Positions 6,359 through 14,706 are shown, numbered from the stretch's first letter. The stretch: DNA of 16,536 nucleotides from an uncultured Bacillota bacterium (GCA_937967955.1 CALBUB010000121.1:1-16536); one strand, 5' to 3'. A program made the numbers and translations. The notes: generated by a model from the sequence alone, not told the origin.

Positions 6359-7966
6359 TTGAGAACTATATTGAGAAATGGAAAAATATATGTTGAAAAA
6401 AACAACTTTAAGGAAGCTATTTTAATAGAAGATGGCATTATAAAACTTGTGGGCAGCAATGAAGAATTAGCCCATTATAGTGCAGATAATATAGTAGACC
6501 TGGAAGGAAAGACTGTCCTTCCAGGGTTTAACGACAGCCATTTACACATTTCAGGTATTGGTGCCTTAATGAACACATGTAATTTAACCCAAGCCAAATC
6601 TATCGATGACATCATCCAGCTAGGAAGAAATTTTCTAAAAAACAAGCCAAACTTAAAAGCACTACATGGCAGAGGCTGGAATCAAGACTACTTTACTACT
6701 GGCGAAAGAAGGCTTATTACAAGATTTGATCTAGACAAAATTTCTACTGAAATCCCAATCGTATTCGACAGAGTATGTGGACATGTTTCAGTAGGAAATA
6801 CTAAAGCTTTGGAAATACTAGGAATAGATGAAAATACCAGTGTGGATGGGGGAACAATCGAACTAGGGGAAGATGGAAAGCCAAATGGTATATTCACCGA
6901 AAATGCCGTTCGCCTTATCCAAAGTGTCATACCAAAGAAGGATGACCTACAAAAAGAAGAGGAATTTTTAAAAGCCTGTAATTACGCCTTAAGCTTAGGT
7001 ATAACTTCTGTCCAATCCTGCGATATTATGGACACAGAATCTCGATGCATGTATAAAATCATTCACAATATTTATGATAACAAAAAGACAAAGCTTAGAT
7101 ATAGCCATCAATTTAATTATCAAGACATAGCTGACTTTAGAAATTATCTTGAAACAGAACACTTAGAAGGAAAATATGATGAAAAGTTCTTATCAAAAGG
7201 GGCGTTGAAACTTTTCAAAGATGGTTCCTTAGGAGCCAGAACAGCTTTAATGTTAGAGGATTATAAAGACGCACCAGGAACAAAAGGGGTAGAAGCTCTC
7301 ACTGATGAACAATTGCAAGCTTTAGTTGAGCTGGCTACAGAACATGGAATAAGGGTAGTAACCCATGCAATAGGGGATGGGGCTGTAGAAAGTGTTATTA
7401 GGGCTTATGAAAGAACAATTAAAAATGGAAGAAATAAGGATAATCGCCTACGTCATGGAATTGTTCACTGTCAAATATCCAATAGGGACCAATTAAATAG
7501 GATTGCTAAATTAAATATACCTGTAATGTATCAACCTATATTCTTAGACTATGATATACAAATAGTAGAAGCCCGAGTAGGAAAAGAGTTGGCAAGTACC
7601 TCCTATGCTTTTAATACCCTCTATAAATTAGGAGCACCTGTAAGCTTAGGTACAGATGCACCAGTGGAAGATTGTAATCCCTTCCCTAATATATATTGTG
7701 CTATAACAAGACAGAGATTAAATGGTAACCCTGAGGGAGGCTTTAACCCAAAGGAAAAAATGGAACTGGAAGATGCAATCGATGCTTATACAATAGGTAG
7801 TGCTTATAATGAATTTAAAGAGGACTTTAAAGGCAGATTAAAGCCTGGCTTTGTAGCCGATTTAATTGTGCTAGACAAGGATATATTCAGCGTTAATGAA
7901 AATGAAATCAAAAATATTAAGGTCGAAAAAACTATGATTGACGGAAAATTTGTATATGAAACTTAA
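6359..7966 (+). CDS. YtcJ-type metal-dependent amidohydrolase (Amidohydro_3)
   Basis: Predicted cytoplasmic metal-dependent hydrolase with a TIM-barrel fold, 535 residues, of the YtcJ / N-substituted formamide deformylase group. Metal-site motifs are all present: DSHLH (H61, H63); KLFKDGSLGAR at 284-294, the candidate carboxylated Lys region; THAIGDGAV with H336; RHGIVHCQ with H366 and H370; and SLGTDAPVED with D433. The N- and C-terminal strands (MRTILRNGKIYVEK and FVADLIVLDKDIFSVN) make the usual small beta domain. No signal peptide. The start is TTG at 6359 with AAGGAGTGAT just before it, 11 nt after the permease stop. Because it shares a lysine riboswitch with a permease, I infer that it may release lysine or a precursor from an imported amide, acyl or cyclic derivative. 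The family is known for varied and mostly unassigned substrates, so this stays a hypothesis. Confidence 0.9.
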   Translation: MRTILRNGKIYVEKNNFKEAILIEDGIIKLVGSNEELAHYSADNIVDLEGKTVLPGFNDSHLHISGIGALMNTCNLTQAKSIDDIIQLGRNFLKNKPNLKALHGRGWNQDYFTTGERRLITRFDLDKISTEIPIVFDRVCGHVSVGNTKALEILGIDENTSVDGGTIELGEDGKPNGIFTENAVRLIQSVIPKKDDLQKEEEFLKACNYALSLGITSVQSCDIMDTESRCMYKIIHNIYDNKKTKLRYSHQFNYQDIADFRNYLETEHLEGKYDEKFLSKGALKLFKDGSLGARTALMLEDYKDAPGTKGVEALTDEQLQALVELATEHGIRVVTHAIGDGAVESVIRAYERTIKNGRNKDNRLRHGIVHCQISNRDQLNRIAKLNIPVMYQPIFLDYDIQIVEARVGKELASTSYAFNTLYKLGAPVSLGTDAPVEDCNPFPNIYCAITRQRLNGNPEGGFNPKEKMELEDAIDAYTIGSAYNEFKEDFKGRLKPGFVADLIVLDKDIFSVNENEIKNIKVEKTMIDGKFVYET

Positions 7967-7973
7967 TAGAGTT

Positions 7974-8005
7974 TAAGCCACCTGGAAAACAGGTGGCTTA
8001 TTTTA
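7974..8005 (+). terminator. Intrinsic terminator of the lysine-responsive operon
   Basis: TAAGCCACCTG (7974-7984), a GAAAA loop and CAGGTGGCTTA (7990-8000) form a perfect 11-bp stem followed by TTTTATT, 7 nt after the amidohydrolase stop. Confidence 0.9.
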
Positions 8006-8043
8006 TTGATATTTAATATATTGAATATATTTGTCGATTTTAC

Positions 8044-8070
8044 TTAATTTTTGATATTAATTGACGATAA
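8044..8070 (+). promoter_or_regulatory. Candidate sigma-D (motility-type) promoter for the chemoreceptor
   Basis: TTAA (8044-8047), a 15-bp spacer and GACGATAA (8063-8070). The Gram-positive sigma-D consensus is TAAA, 15-16 bp, GCCGATAT/A; the -10 here matches GCCGATAA at 7 of 8 and the -35 at 3 of 4. It lies 115 nt before a chemoreceptor gene, a typical sigma-D target. Supported by motif and context only. Confidence 0.5.
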
Positions 8071-8185
8071 GTATAAGGGAGTGACAAAACAGATTATTAT
8101 AAAAATTTAGGTTTTTTTGTTAAGCTTTTAACATTTTCTTTATTAATTATATCAAGTTGTAAAATTTTATAGGAGGGAATTTAAT

Positions 8186-10246
8186 ATGACACAAAAAGAA
8201 ACACAGGAAAAACAGTCTACTAAAAAAAGAAAAAAAGTATCTATTAGGATGAAATTGACTGTTATACCTATTATACTTGTAATTCTATCCATCTCTATAA
8301 TAAGCTTATTTTCTAGCATTATCACAAGAAACAGCCTACTTGATGAAATGAGAAGCAATGGCATATTTATATTAGAACAGCTTGTCCAACGAGTAAATGA
8401 TAACTCTAAATCTGTTGAAATCGTAAATAAAATGATAGAGGATGAAATCAGAAAAGCAGCTAAAGTAATTATAAATCTGGATGAGATAAACAGTGAAACC
8501 ATAACTAGAATTGCAAGAGAGCTAGAAGTAGACGAAATAAATTATCTTGATTCTGAAGGGGTTGTGTTATATTCTAATATGCCTGAAAATGTTGGCTGGA
8601 AAATTGATGAAAACCACCCTATATACAATTTAATCAATAGCAAAGAAACAGAACTAATGGAAGAAATTAGAGAAGATGTTGTAGCTGGTGGTTTTTATAA
8701 GTATGGGGCTATAAAAACCCCTGATGGCCATGTGATACAAGTAGGCATAAATGCAGACCATGTTAATAGTTTAACTGATCAGTTTGAATCTCAAAGACTG
8801 GTTGAAGAATTAGCTTCTAGTGAAGAAATTGTCTATGCCCTTATTATTAGTAATGATTTAAAGGCTGTTGCCCATAGTAATAAAGAGCGAATTGGCTTAG
8901 ATTTATCTGAAGATAAAGGAGCTGTAACTGCCATTGTAGAAGGAAAGCCTTATTCATCAGAGTATTTCTATGAAGGGGACAAGGTTGAAGTCTATGACGT
9001 AGTTTATCCAGTTATCGTAGATGGGAAAATTGAAGGAGCTGTAAATATTGCCTTTTCCATGGAAAAAGTAAATAAGGCCATTAATAGCAATATTATTCAA
9101 ACCTTTATTATTGGAGCAATAGCCACTATACTTTTAGGTAGTGTACTATTTTTCACTTCAAACAATGCAGTAAAAACCATAAACAAACTAAAAGAACAAA
9201 TGAAATTAATGTCTGCTGGGGATTTTAGTAATGAATTACCTGCCGAATTATTACAAAAAACAGACGAGTTTGGTGAAATATCTAGATCTATAAATATAAT
9301 GAGAAGTTCAGTAAAAAGCATGATACAAAATATATTAGAAAAAGCAGAGATTGTTGCTAGCCATTCAGAAGAGCTAAATGCAGCTACAGAACAATCAGCA
9401 ATAGCTGCTAATGAAATATCTAAAGCTATAGAGGGTATAGCTAGTGGTGCTAGCGACCAAGCAAAAGACACTGAACAAGGCTTTTTAGCAGCTACCATTT
9501 TAGGAGATACAGTTGCACAAAATGTAAACCATATGGATAAATTAAACAGTTCTACAATAAAGGTCAATCAGCTTAAGGATGAAGGCTCAGAGCTGATAAG
9601 GGATTTAATAGAAAAAACAAAGATAAATATCCGCTCAAGTAAAGAAATTGAAGATGCAATAATAAATACTAATGAAAGCGTTGAAAAAATTGCTGCAGCT
9701 AGTGAAATGATAAAAAATATTGCAGACCAAACTAATCTACTAGCTTTAAATGCTGCAATAGAAGCAGCAAGAGCCGGTGAAGCTGGAAGGGGATTTGCTG
9801 TAGTAGCTGATGAAATTAGAAAGTTAGCAGAAGAATCAACCCAATTTACAGAGGAAATCAGTTTAATAATCAAAGACCTGACCAATAAAACTGCTATTGC
9901 GGTTAACACCATGGATGAAGTCAAAAAGATAATTGAACTTCAAAGTGAAAGTGTAAGACTAACTAGCAGTAAGTTCGAAGGAATAGCTGAAGCATTAGAG
10001 GAAATGGAAGAAATAATACATACAGTCAATAGTTCTAGCAAACATATGGCAGAAGAAAAAGATAAAATACTGCAAATTCTAGAAAATCTATCAGCCATTT
10101 CAGAAGAAAATGCTGCTGGTACTGAAGAAGCTTCAGCATCAGTAGAGGAGCAAACAGCTGGTATGGAGCAGATATCTAGTGCAAGTGAAGAGCTGGCAAA
10201 AATTGCAGAGGAATTAAATAGAGATTTATCCAATTTTAAAATATAA
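8186..10246 (+). CDS. Methyl-accepting chemotaxis protein (two-TM, Cache-like sensor, HAMP)
   Basis: Membrane chemoreceptor, 686 residues, that would signal through CheW and CheA to bias flagellar rotation. Order: a basic cytoplasmic N-terminus (KKRKK at 13-17); TM1 about 24-46; an extracellular sensor about 50-298 with two alpha/beta units (LDSEGVVLYS near 121-130, then LIISNDLKAVAHSN near 219-232) that looks like a double Cache domain; TM2 about 303-324; HAMP about 325-378; and a long coiled-coil signalling domain. The signalling tip, IADQTNLLALNAAIEAARAG followed by GRGFAVVADEIRKLAEES, is at 512-551. Ligand unknown. AGGAGGG at 8171-8177 sets the ATG. It stands alone between two terminators with its own candidate sigma-D promoter. 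No other chemotaxis gene is in the window. Confidence 0.96.
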   Translation: MTQKETQEKQSTKKRKKVSIRMKLTVIPIILVILSISIISLFSSIITRNSLLDEMRSNGIFILEQLVQRVNDNSKSVEIVNKMIEDEIRKAAKVIINLDEINSETITRIARELEVDEINYLDSEGVVLYSNMPENVGWKIDENHPIYNLINSKETELMEEIREDVVAGGFYKYGAIKTPDGHVIQVGINADHVNSLTDQFESQRLVEELASSEEIVYALIISNDLKAVAHSNKERIGLDLSEDKGAVTAIVEGKPYSSEYFYEGDKVEVYDVVYPVIVDGKIEGAVNIAFSMEKVNKAINSNIIQTFIIGAIATILLGSVLFFTSNNAVKTINKLKEQMKLMSAGDFSNELPAELLQKTDEFGEISRSINIMRSSVKSMIQNILEKAEIVASHSEELNAATEQSAIAANEISKAIEGIASGASDQAKDTEQGFLAATILGDTVAQNVNHMDKLNSSTIKVNQLKDEGSELIRDLIEKTKINIRSSKEIEDAIINTNESVEKIAAASEMIKNIADQTNLLALNAAIEAARAGEAGRGFAVVADEIRKLAEESTQFTEEISLIIKDLTNKTAIAVNTMDEVKKIIELQSESVRLTSSKFEGIAEALEEMEEIIHTVNSSSKHMAEEKDKILQILENLSAISEENAAGTEEASASVEEQTAGMEQISSASEELAKIAEELNRDLSNFKI

Positions 10247-10260
10247 AAATTGAATAAAAT

Positions 10261-10302
10261 AAACAGCAGAAATCCTAGCTTTAGGATTTCTGCTGTTTTG
10301 TT
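10261..10302 (+). terminator. Intrinsic terminator of the chemoreceptor gene
   Basis: A perfect 17-bp stem (AAACAGCAGAAATCCTA, 10261-10277, and its complement 10282-10298) with a GCTT tetraloop, followed by TGTT, 14 nt after the stop. Confidence 0.92.
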
Positions 10303-10307
10303 AAAAT

Positions 10308-10343
10308 AAAAAGTGTTCCTGTATTTAACAAGGAACACTTTTT
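10308..10343 (-). terminator. Terminator of the oadB / OadG-like unit
   Basis: A 13-bp stem AAAAAGTGTTCCT (10308-10320) with AGGAACACTTTTT (10331-10343) and a 10-nt loop. The minus strand continues TTTTTATTTTAA, a good U-tract, so it mainly serves the minus-strand operon ending at 10377. It may also back up the plus-strand terminator a few bases away. Confidence 0.8.
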
Positions 10344-10376
10344 ATGGTAATGGCTATAAATTGCTTCTCAAAACTA

Positions 10377-10505
10377 TTACTTTTCAAAGGCCTTATTCAT
10401 AAGTTTTATACAAATATATATAAAAGCCATAACTATGAATATACCAGCCATACCATATAAATCTATAGGTAAAGTCTTTAAAAAAGCATCAATATCTATA
10501 TTCAT
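10377..10505 (-). CDS. 42-residue OadG-related membrane subunit
   Basis: Very small membrane protein, MNIDIDAFLKTLPIDLYGMA then GIFIVMAFIYICIKLMNKAFEK: a short amphipathic N-terminus, one transmembrane helix (about 19-36) and a basic C-terminus. This size, shape and position directly after an oadB gene match the short OadG-related (gamma-like) subunits that accompany sodium-pumping decarboxylase beta subunits in clostridia. It lacks the long hydrophilic tail of full gamma subunits. GGGAGGATT lies just before the ATG. It starts 32 nt after the oadB stop, ahead of a shared terminator, so it is surely co-transcribed. Likely role: anchoring or stabilising OadB in the membrane (inference). Confidence 0.75.
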   Translation of the reverse strand: MNIDIDAFLKTLPIDLYGMAGIFIVMAFIYICIKLMNKAFEK

Positions 10506-10537
10506 TGTTAATCCTCCCATAAATATTACTTTTAAAA

Positions 10538-11667
10538 CTATAATAATTTTTCTACTAGATTTATAAGCATTCCTCCAGCCATTACAGAGCCTATCTGCCC
10601 TGCCACATTAGCTCCTATAGCATGCATTAATAGGAAATTGTGAGGATCCTCTTTAAGGCCCACCTTATGTATAACCCTAGCTGACATAGGAAAGGCAGAT
10701 ATACCTGCAGCACCTACCATTGGATTTATCTTATTCTTAACAAACAGATTTATTATTTTAGCAAACAAAACTCCTCCAACTGTATCAAATATAAATGCTA
10801 TCAAGCCAAGGAATAAAATCATTAAAGTTTCCTTAGTTAAAAAATACTCTGCCTGCATTTTTGTAGAAATTGTAATTCCAAGAAGGATTGTTATCAAATT
10901 AGCTAACTCTTTTTGTGCAGTTTCAGAAAGGGAATTTAAAACTCCACATTCCCTAATTAGATTTCCAAATATTAAAAGACCAATTAGGGCAACAGAACGA
11001 GGTGCTACAAGTCCAGCTATTATAGTAACTACTATAGGGAATAATATCTTAGCAATTTGAGGAACAGCTTCTCTTGAATACTCCATCTTTATTAGGCGTT
11101 CTTTTTTAGTAGTAATCCTTTTGATAACAAAAGGTTGGATAATAGGAACTAAAGCCATATAAGAATAGGCTGCAACTACAATAGCCCCTATGTACTTAGA
11201 GTCAAAATAATTAGCTACAAATATGGATGTAGGCCCATCTGCAGCTCCTATTATAGCAATAGATGCTGCATCTCTAATATCAAAACCAAAAAAAGATGCT
11301 AAGCTAAAGGTAAAAAAGATTCCAAACTGGGCAGCTGCCCCAAAAAATAACATCTTTGGATTAGTCATCAAGGGTGTAAAATCTATCATAGCCCCAATCC
11401 CTATAAATAGCAACAATGGGAATAGCTCATTAGAAATGCCTGCATTAAACAATACATCAATTATACCTATTTCTTTTACCCCATCTATTACTTGGGTTAC
11501 AGCACCTGAAAAGGGTAAATTTACTAATATGGTTCCAAAACCTATTGGTAATAAAAGGGTTGCTCCATATCCTTTTTAATAGCTAAGTAGATGAGTACTC
11601 CACCTATTGTCCACATAACTAGCTGCTGCCATTGCAAATTAAATAGATTTTCTAATACTATGTCCAT
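10538..11667 (-). pseudogene. oadB: Na+-translocating decarboxylase beta subunit (OadB-like), frameshifted
   Basis: Membrane subunit that couples decarboxylation of a carboxybiotin carrier to Na+ export. The start is ATG at 11667 with GGAGGG at 11673-11678 (MDIVLENLFNLQWQQLVMWT, IGGVLIYLAIKK), but this frame then hits a stop at 11542-11544 after 41 codons. The rest of the protein (GYGATLLLPIGFG and onward) is in the next frame and open to 10538. Adding one A to the A5 run at 11573-11577 restores AIKKGYGATLLLP and a normal 376-residue OadB. Functional motifs are intact downstream: the IIGAADGPTSIFVANY segment with the conserved Na+-site Asp, and SAFPMSARVI and GANVAGQIGSVMAGG near the C-terminus. 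The 304-codon ORF from 11452 (MFNAGIS...) would lack the first helices and has no ribosome site, so I do not take it as the real start. No alpha (carboxyltransferase) or biotin-carrier gene is nearby. Either a frameshift mutation or a homopolymer sequencing error. Confidence 0.85.
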
Positions 11668-11728
11668 TTTTTCCCTCCATTTTTTATAGTATATTCTTAA
11701 AATTATAATATCTCATTAAAAAAATAAA

Positions 11729-11749
11729 TCAATGCTTTTTCAGCATTGA
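11729..11749 (-). terminator. Intrinsic terminator of the histidine kinase gene
   Basis: TCAATGCT (11729-11736) and AGCATTGA (11742-11749) form an 8-bp stem with a 5-nt loop; on the minus strand the tail is TTTATTTTTTT. It begins 13 nt after the kinase stop and lies between it and the oadB start. Confidence 0.88.
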
Positions 11750-11761
11750 CTTAGAAATTTA

Positions 11762-13585
11762 TTAATATAAATCTGATAACTCTACATTAATACTTTTAAT
11801 TCCATTGTAACAATTATATATGTAATTGTTTTGTATAGAATTTAAATGACTATCTAAATCTTCTATTAGCTCACAGGGTAATTGGATAATAAATTCGCTT
11901 CCTTTACCAAGCTGGCTATTTACAGATATGCTTCCATTATGCTTTTCCACAAGAGCTTTCACAATTGATAAACCTATGCCACTCCCCTCATAGGGCCTTG
12001 TTAAAGATTTGTCCGCCTGTTCAAATTTGTCAAATATTATCTTCTGTTTTTCCTTAGATATCCCTATGCCATTGTCTTTTACAAAAATCTCAATTTTGTC
12101 TATCTTATCTCGAATACCTACGAGTACTTTTCCTTTCCTAGGAGTATACTTAATAGCATTAGATAATAGATTTAACATGATCCTTTCAATTTGTATTGGA
12201 TCACAGGCCATTATCTTTTCTTCAATATCAGTATCAAAAGTAATAGAAATATCCTTTTCTTTTGCATGTTCCACTGTAGCTAAAACTGTATCTTCAATTA
12301 TTTTAACTATATTACAATTTTGTTTTCTTATCTCATAACAATTAAAGTCCAATCTAAGCAAATCTATAATATTATTTATAAGCCTTAATAGTCTCAAGGA
12401 ATTTTTCTTCATTATTTTTATATATTTTTTCTCCTTAAACTTATCTTTACGTGTATTAGTTTCTATTTCTAATAGTTGAAGGGTTCCTAATATAATATTT
12501 AAAGGAGTTCTTAATTCGTGGGATATGGTTGCAAAAAAATTAGTCTTATATTTTTCTTCAAAGGGATGGGTAAACAGTTGGCTTCTTTTGCTTAGGCTAA
12601 GCTGTAGCTTATTAATTTCTGAAGAAGGTGTTAAAACCCTAACTAATGACAATACAGCAGGCTGCCCTTCATAATAGTATTTTTTAGATGCCATCTCCAC
12701 TAATTTACCTTTACCATAAGAACTATATAACTCGTATAAGGAGTAATGGGTATAATTACCTCCACTAATTATCTCATTTATATGCTTATATAAACCATTT
12801 CTATCAGAAACAAAATCAAGCAATGATAAAGTATCCCTTTTTTGATTAAAATTTTCATAACCTATTAAATTTAAAGCTTGTTTATTACAGTAAAGTATTT
12901 TCTTATCATTGTATATAAAAATGGAAATAGGTAGAATTTCAAGCATTTCCCTACATGCTTGCTCAGTTAGGGCAAACTTATTATCCTTCTTAGGTTGTTC
13001 AACATTATTAATAACCTTAAAGCTATCATTTTGTTTAACAATTGTATAATTGTTACCATTAATTATTCCTACAGTCTGTAAGGCATCCAAGCTATTTACA
13101 TCATAAAAACTCATAGCCACAAAAGGCAGGCCATTCATTATTTCATCAAATTCACTCTTATAAACTAATATATCTTCCAAATACTTTCCAATGGCCCAGG
13201 TTAAATCTACAGCTATCCTAAGGCCTACAAAGCCATTATTTAATGCCCATTGGGTTAATTTCTTCCACTGGCCACTATCCCTTTTATGATTAAAAGTACC
13301 ATCTTTTAAATACCATTCTCCATAATGTCTTATTATAAGCTGCCCCTTGGCTATATACTTGTCCACATCTTTAATGCTTTTGTTTAATATTGATACTATA
13401 TCCTCATAACTAGTATTGTCTGAATATAGCCAAATACATAGCTCCTCATCCTTTAAACCAGCTTGTATATAGGGTATTACAATTTTATAGTATTCTTCTT
13501 TAGTAGAAAATAAATGGCTAATATAACTCCCCCACTCCACAGTATCAATAATCCTTATGCCTGCTTTTCTAGTGTTGCTTCCCAT
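11762..13585 (-). CDS. MEDS-PAS sensor histidine kinase (orphan)
   Basis: Soluble-looking sensor kinase of about 607 residues with no transmembrane helix. Numbering from the ATG at 13585: residues about 14-180 resemble the MEDS (DcmR-type sensory) domain, with the telltale HYGEWYLKDGTF near 87-98 and GFVGLRIAVDLTW near 118-130. A PAS domain follows at about 205-320 (ILPISIFIYNDKKILYCNKQ). The HisKA box FFATISHELRTPLN has its phospho-accepting His at 356. The ATPase has NLLSNAIKYTP, DNGIGIS and GSGIGLSIVKALVEKHNG. A 30-residue tail of unknown role ends the protein. I prefer ATG 13585 because GGGGGAT lies 6 nt before it; a GTG 15 nt upstream is possible. No response regulator is adjacent. MEDS domains were proposed to sense small organic compounds; the signal here is unknown. 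A TATAAT (13641-13646) may be the -10. Confidence 0.9.
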   Translation of the reverse strand: MGSNTRKAGIRIIDTVEWGSYISHLFSTKEEYYKIVIPYIQAGLKDEELCIWLYSDNTSYEDIVSILNKSIKDVDKYIAKGQLIIRHYGEWYLKDGTFNHKRDSGQWKKLTQWALNNGFVGLRIAVDLTWAIGKYLEDILVYKSEFDEIMNGLPFVAMSFYDVNSLDALQTVGIINGNNYTIVKQNDSFKVINNVEQPKKDNKFALTEQACREMLEILPISIFIYNDKKILYCNKQALNLIGYENFNQKRDTLSLLDFVSDRNGLYKHINEIISGGNYTHYSLYELYSSYGKGKLVEMASKKYYYEGQPAVLSLVRVLTPSSEINKLQLSLSKRSQLFTHPFEEKYKTNFFATISHELRTPLNIILGTLQLLEIETNTRKDKFKEKKYIKIMKKNSLRLLRLINNIIDLLRLDFNCYEIRKQNCNIVKIIEDTVLATVEHAKEKDISITFDTDIEEKIMACDPIQIERIMLNLLSNAIKYTPRKGKVLVGIRDKIDKIEIFVKDNGIGISKEKQKIIFDKFEQADKSLTRPYEGSGIGLSIVKALVEKHNGSISVNSQLGKGSEFIIQLPCELIEDLDSHLNSIQNNYIYNCYNGIKSINVELSDLY

Positions 13586-13723
13586 ATGCTTATCCCCCAC
13601 AATATATTGATATATAATTGTATATTTTATGGCTAACCTTATTATATATTAATTTCCAGCTAAAAGTAAGCGATGTAATTTGTATTTAATTATCGAATTT
13701 TGTACCCCTTTTCTACAGTAATT

Positions 13724-14548
13724 TTATCCAACTAATAAAAAGTATAGAAGGACTACTATTCCCAACACAATCCTATAGTATCCAAATACTTTAAAGTCAT
13801 TTTTCTTTATATACCTTAACAAGAATTTAATGGCAACAACAGAAACTAAGAAAGAAACTATAGTACCTACTAATAGGATTATTAATTCGAAATTAGTAAA
13901 GTTTAAACCGAACTTTACTAATTTAAGTAAGCTTGCCCCAAACATTACAGGTATTCCTAGAAAAAAAGTAAATTCAGCAGCAACATTCCTAGAAGTACCT
14001 ACCAGCATTGCTCCAAGTATGGTTGCACCAGACCTGGAAGTACCTGGTATTAAGGCCAAAACCTGATAAAGTCCAATTATGAAAGCAGTTTTATAAGTAA
14101 GCTGTGTAAAATCATTTACTACTGGTATTTTGTATTTATTCCTATTTTCAACTATGATAAATAATATTCCATATAAAATTAACATTATAGAAACTGTTTG
14201 ATAGTTATAAAATAATTCATCCAATATATCATCAAACAGAAAACCAATTATCCCTGCTGGAATAGTAGCAACTATTACTTTAAACCATATATCCCACGTT
14301 TGCCTTTTCTGCATCAACGTCTTTCTTGATGAAAAAGGGTTTAGCTTATTAAAATAAAGAAGTACTACAGATAAAATTGCCCCAAGCTGTACTACTACTA
14401 AAAATACTTCTTTAAATTCTTCGGACATGTTTAGCTGAATAAATTCATCTACCAATATCATATGACCAGTACTACTTATGGGAAGCCATTCTGTAATGCC
14501 CTCAATAATTCCTAATATAATTGCTTTTACAATTTGAACAAAATCCAT
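13724..14548 (-). CDS. uppP: Undecaprenyl-diphosphatase UppP (BacA)
   Basis: Membrane phosphatase that recycles undecaprenyl diphosphate to the monophosphate lipid carrier of cell-wall synthesis; extra copies give bacitracin tolerance. With ATG at 14548 the protein has 274 residues, normal for the family. The two active-site motifs are intact: EGITEWLPISSTGH (16-29, with E16, E20 and H29) and PGTSRSG (168-174, with R172). There are about eight hydrophobic helices. GAGGAGG just before the ATG fixes the start; the frame is open for 29 more codons upstream, but that extension has no ribosome site and is not UppP-like. It is transcribed alone or with readthrough toward the kinase gene, since I see no terminator in the 138 nt that follow. 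Confidence 0.96.
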   Translation of the reverse strand: MDFVQIVKAIILGIIEGITEWLPISSTGHMILVDEFIQLNMSEEFKEVFLVVVQLGAILSVVLLYFNKLNPFSSRKTLMQKRQTWDIWFKVIVATIPAGIIGFLFDDILDELFYNYQTVSIMLILYGILFIIVENRNKYKIPVVNDFTQLTYKTAFIIGLYQVLALIPGTSRSGATILGAMLVGTSRNVAAEFTFFLGIPVMFGASLLKLVKFGLNFTNFELIILLVGTIVSFLVSVVAIKFLLRYIKKNDFKVFGYYRIVLGIVVLLYFLLVG

Positions 14549-14662
14549 GGTTTTCCTCCTCACAAACAAATTAGTTATACAATTATACAATATAATATTA
14601 AACTTAACACCACAATTATAAACGCAATCCAACAATAAAGCAAATATTTTATTTTAGTACAA

Positions 14663-14706
14663 AATAATGCTTCCCTAGAACAAATTTGCTCTAGGGAAGC
14701 ATTATT
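14663..14706 (-). terminator. Intrinsic terminator overlapping the nitroreductase stop codon
   Basis: A perfect 17-bp stem (14663-14679 with 14690-14706) and a 10-nt loop, followed on the minus strand by TTGTACTAAAAT. The outer arm contains the nitroreductase TAA, so the stop codon is part of the hairpin. Confidence 0.85.

Noticed and set aside
9097..10338. Three long minus-strand ORFs opposite the chemoreceptor gene
   Set aside because: They are antisense shadows of the Ala- and Glu-rich coiled-coil coding sequence, without ribosome sites; the last one also runs through two terminators.
10538..11452. OadB as an intact 304-residue protein starting at 11452
   Set aside because: There is no ribosome site at 11452, and the conserved N-terminal helices with a good start at 11667 lie just upstream in another frame.
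11223..11579. 118-codon plus-strand ORF opposite oadB
   Set aside because: It is antisense to conserved OadB sequence and has no ribosome site or recognisable product.
11570..11580. Programmed -1 frameshifting in oadB as the leading explanation
   Set aside because: The site is T AAA AAG rather than the efficient A AAA AAG, no stimulatory structure is evident, and OadB is not known to be recoded; it remains a minor possibility.
14549..14635. 29-codon N-terminal extension of UppP
   Set aside because: The extension has no ribosome site and covers the AT-rich promoter region; the strong GAGGAGG before ATG 14548 and the family length favour the shorter protein.
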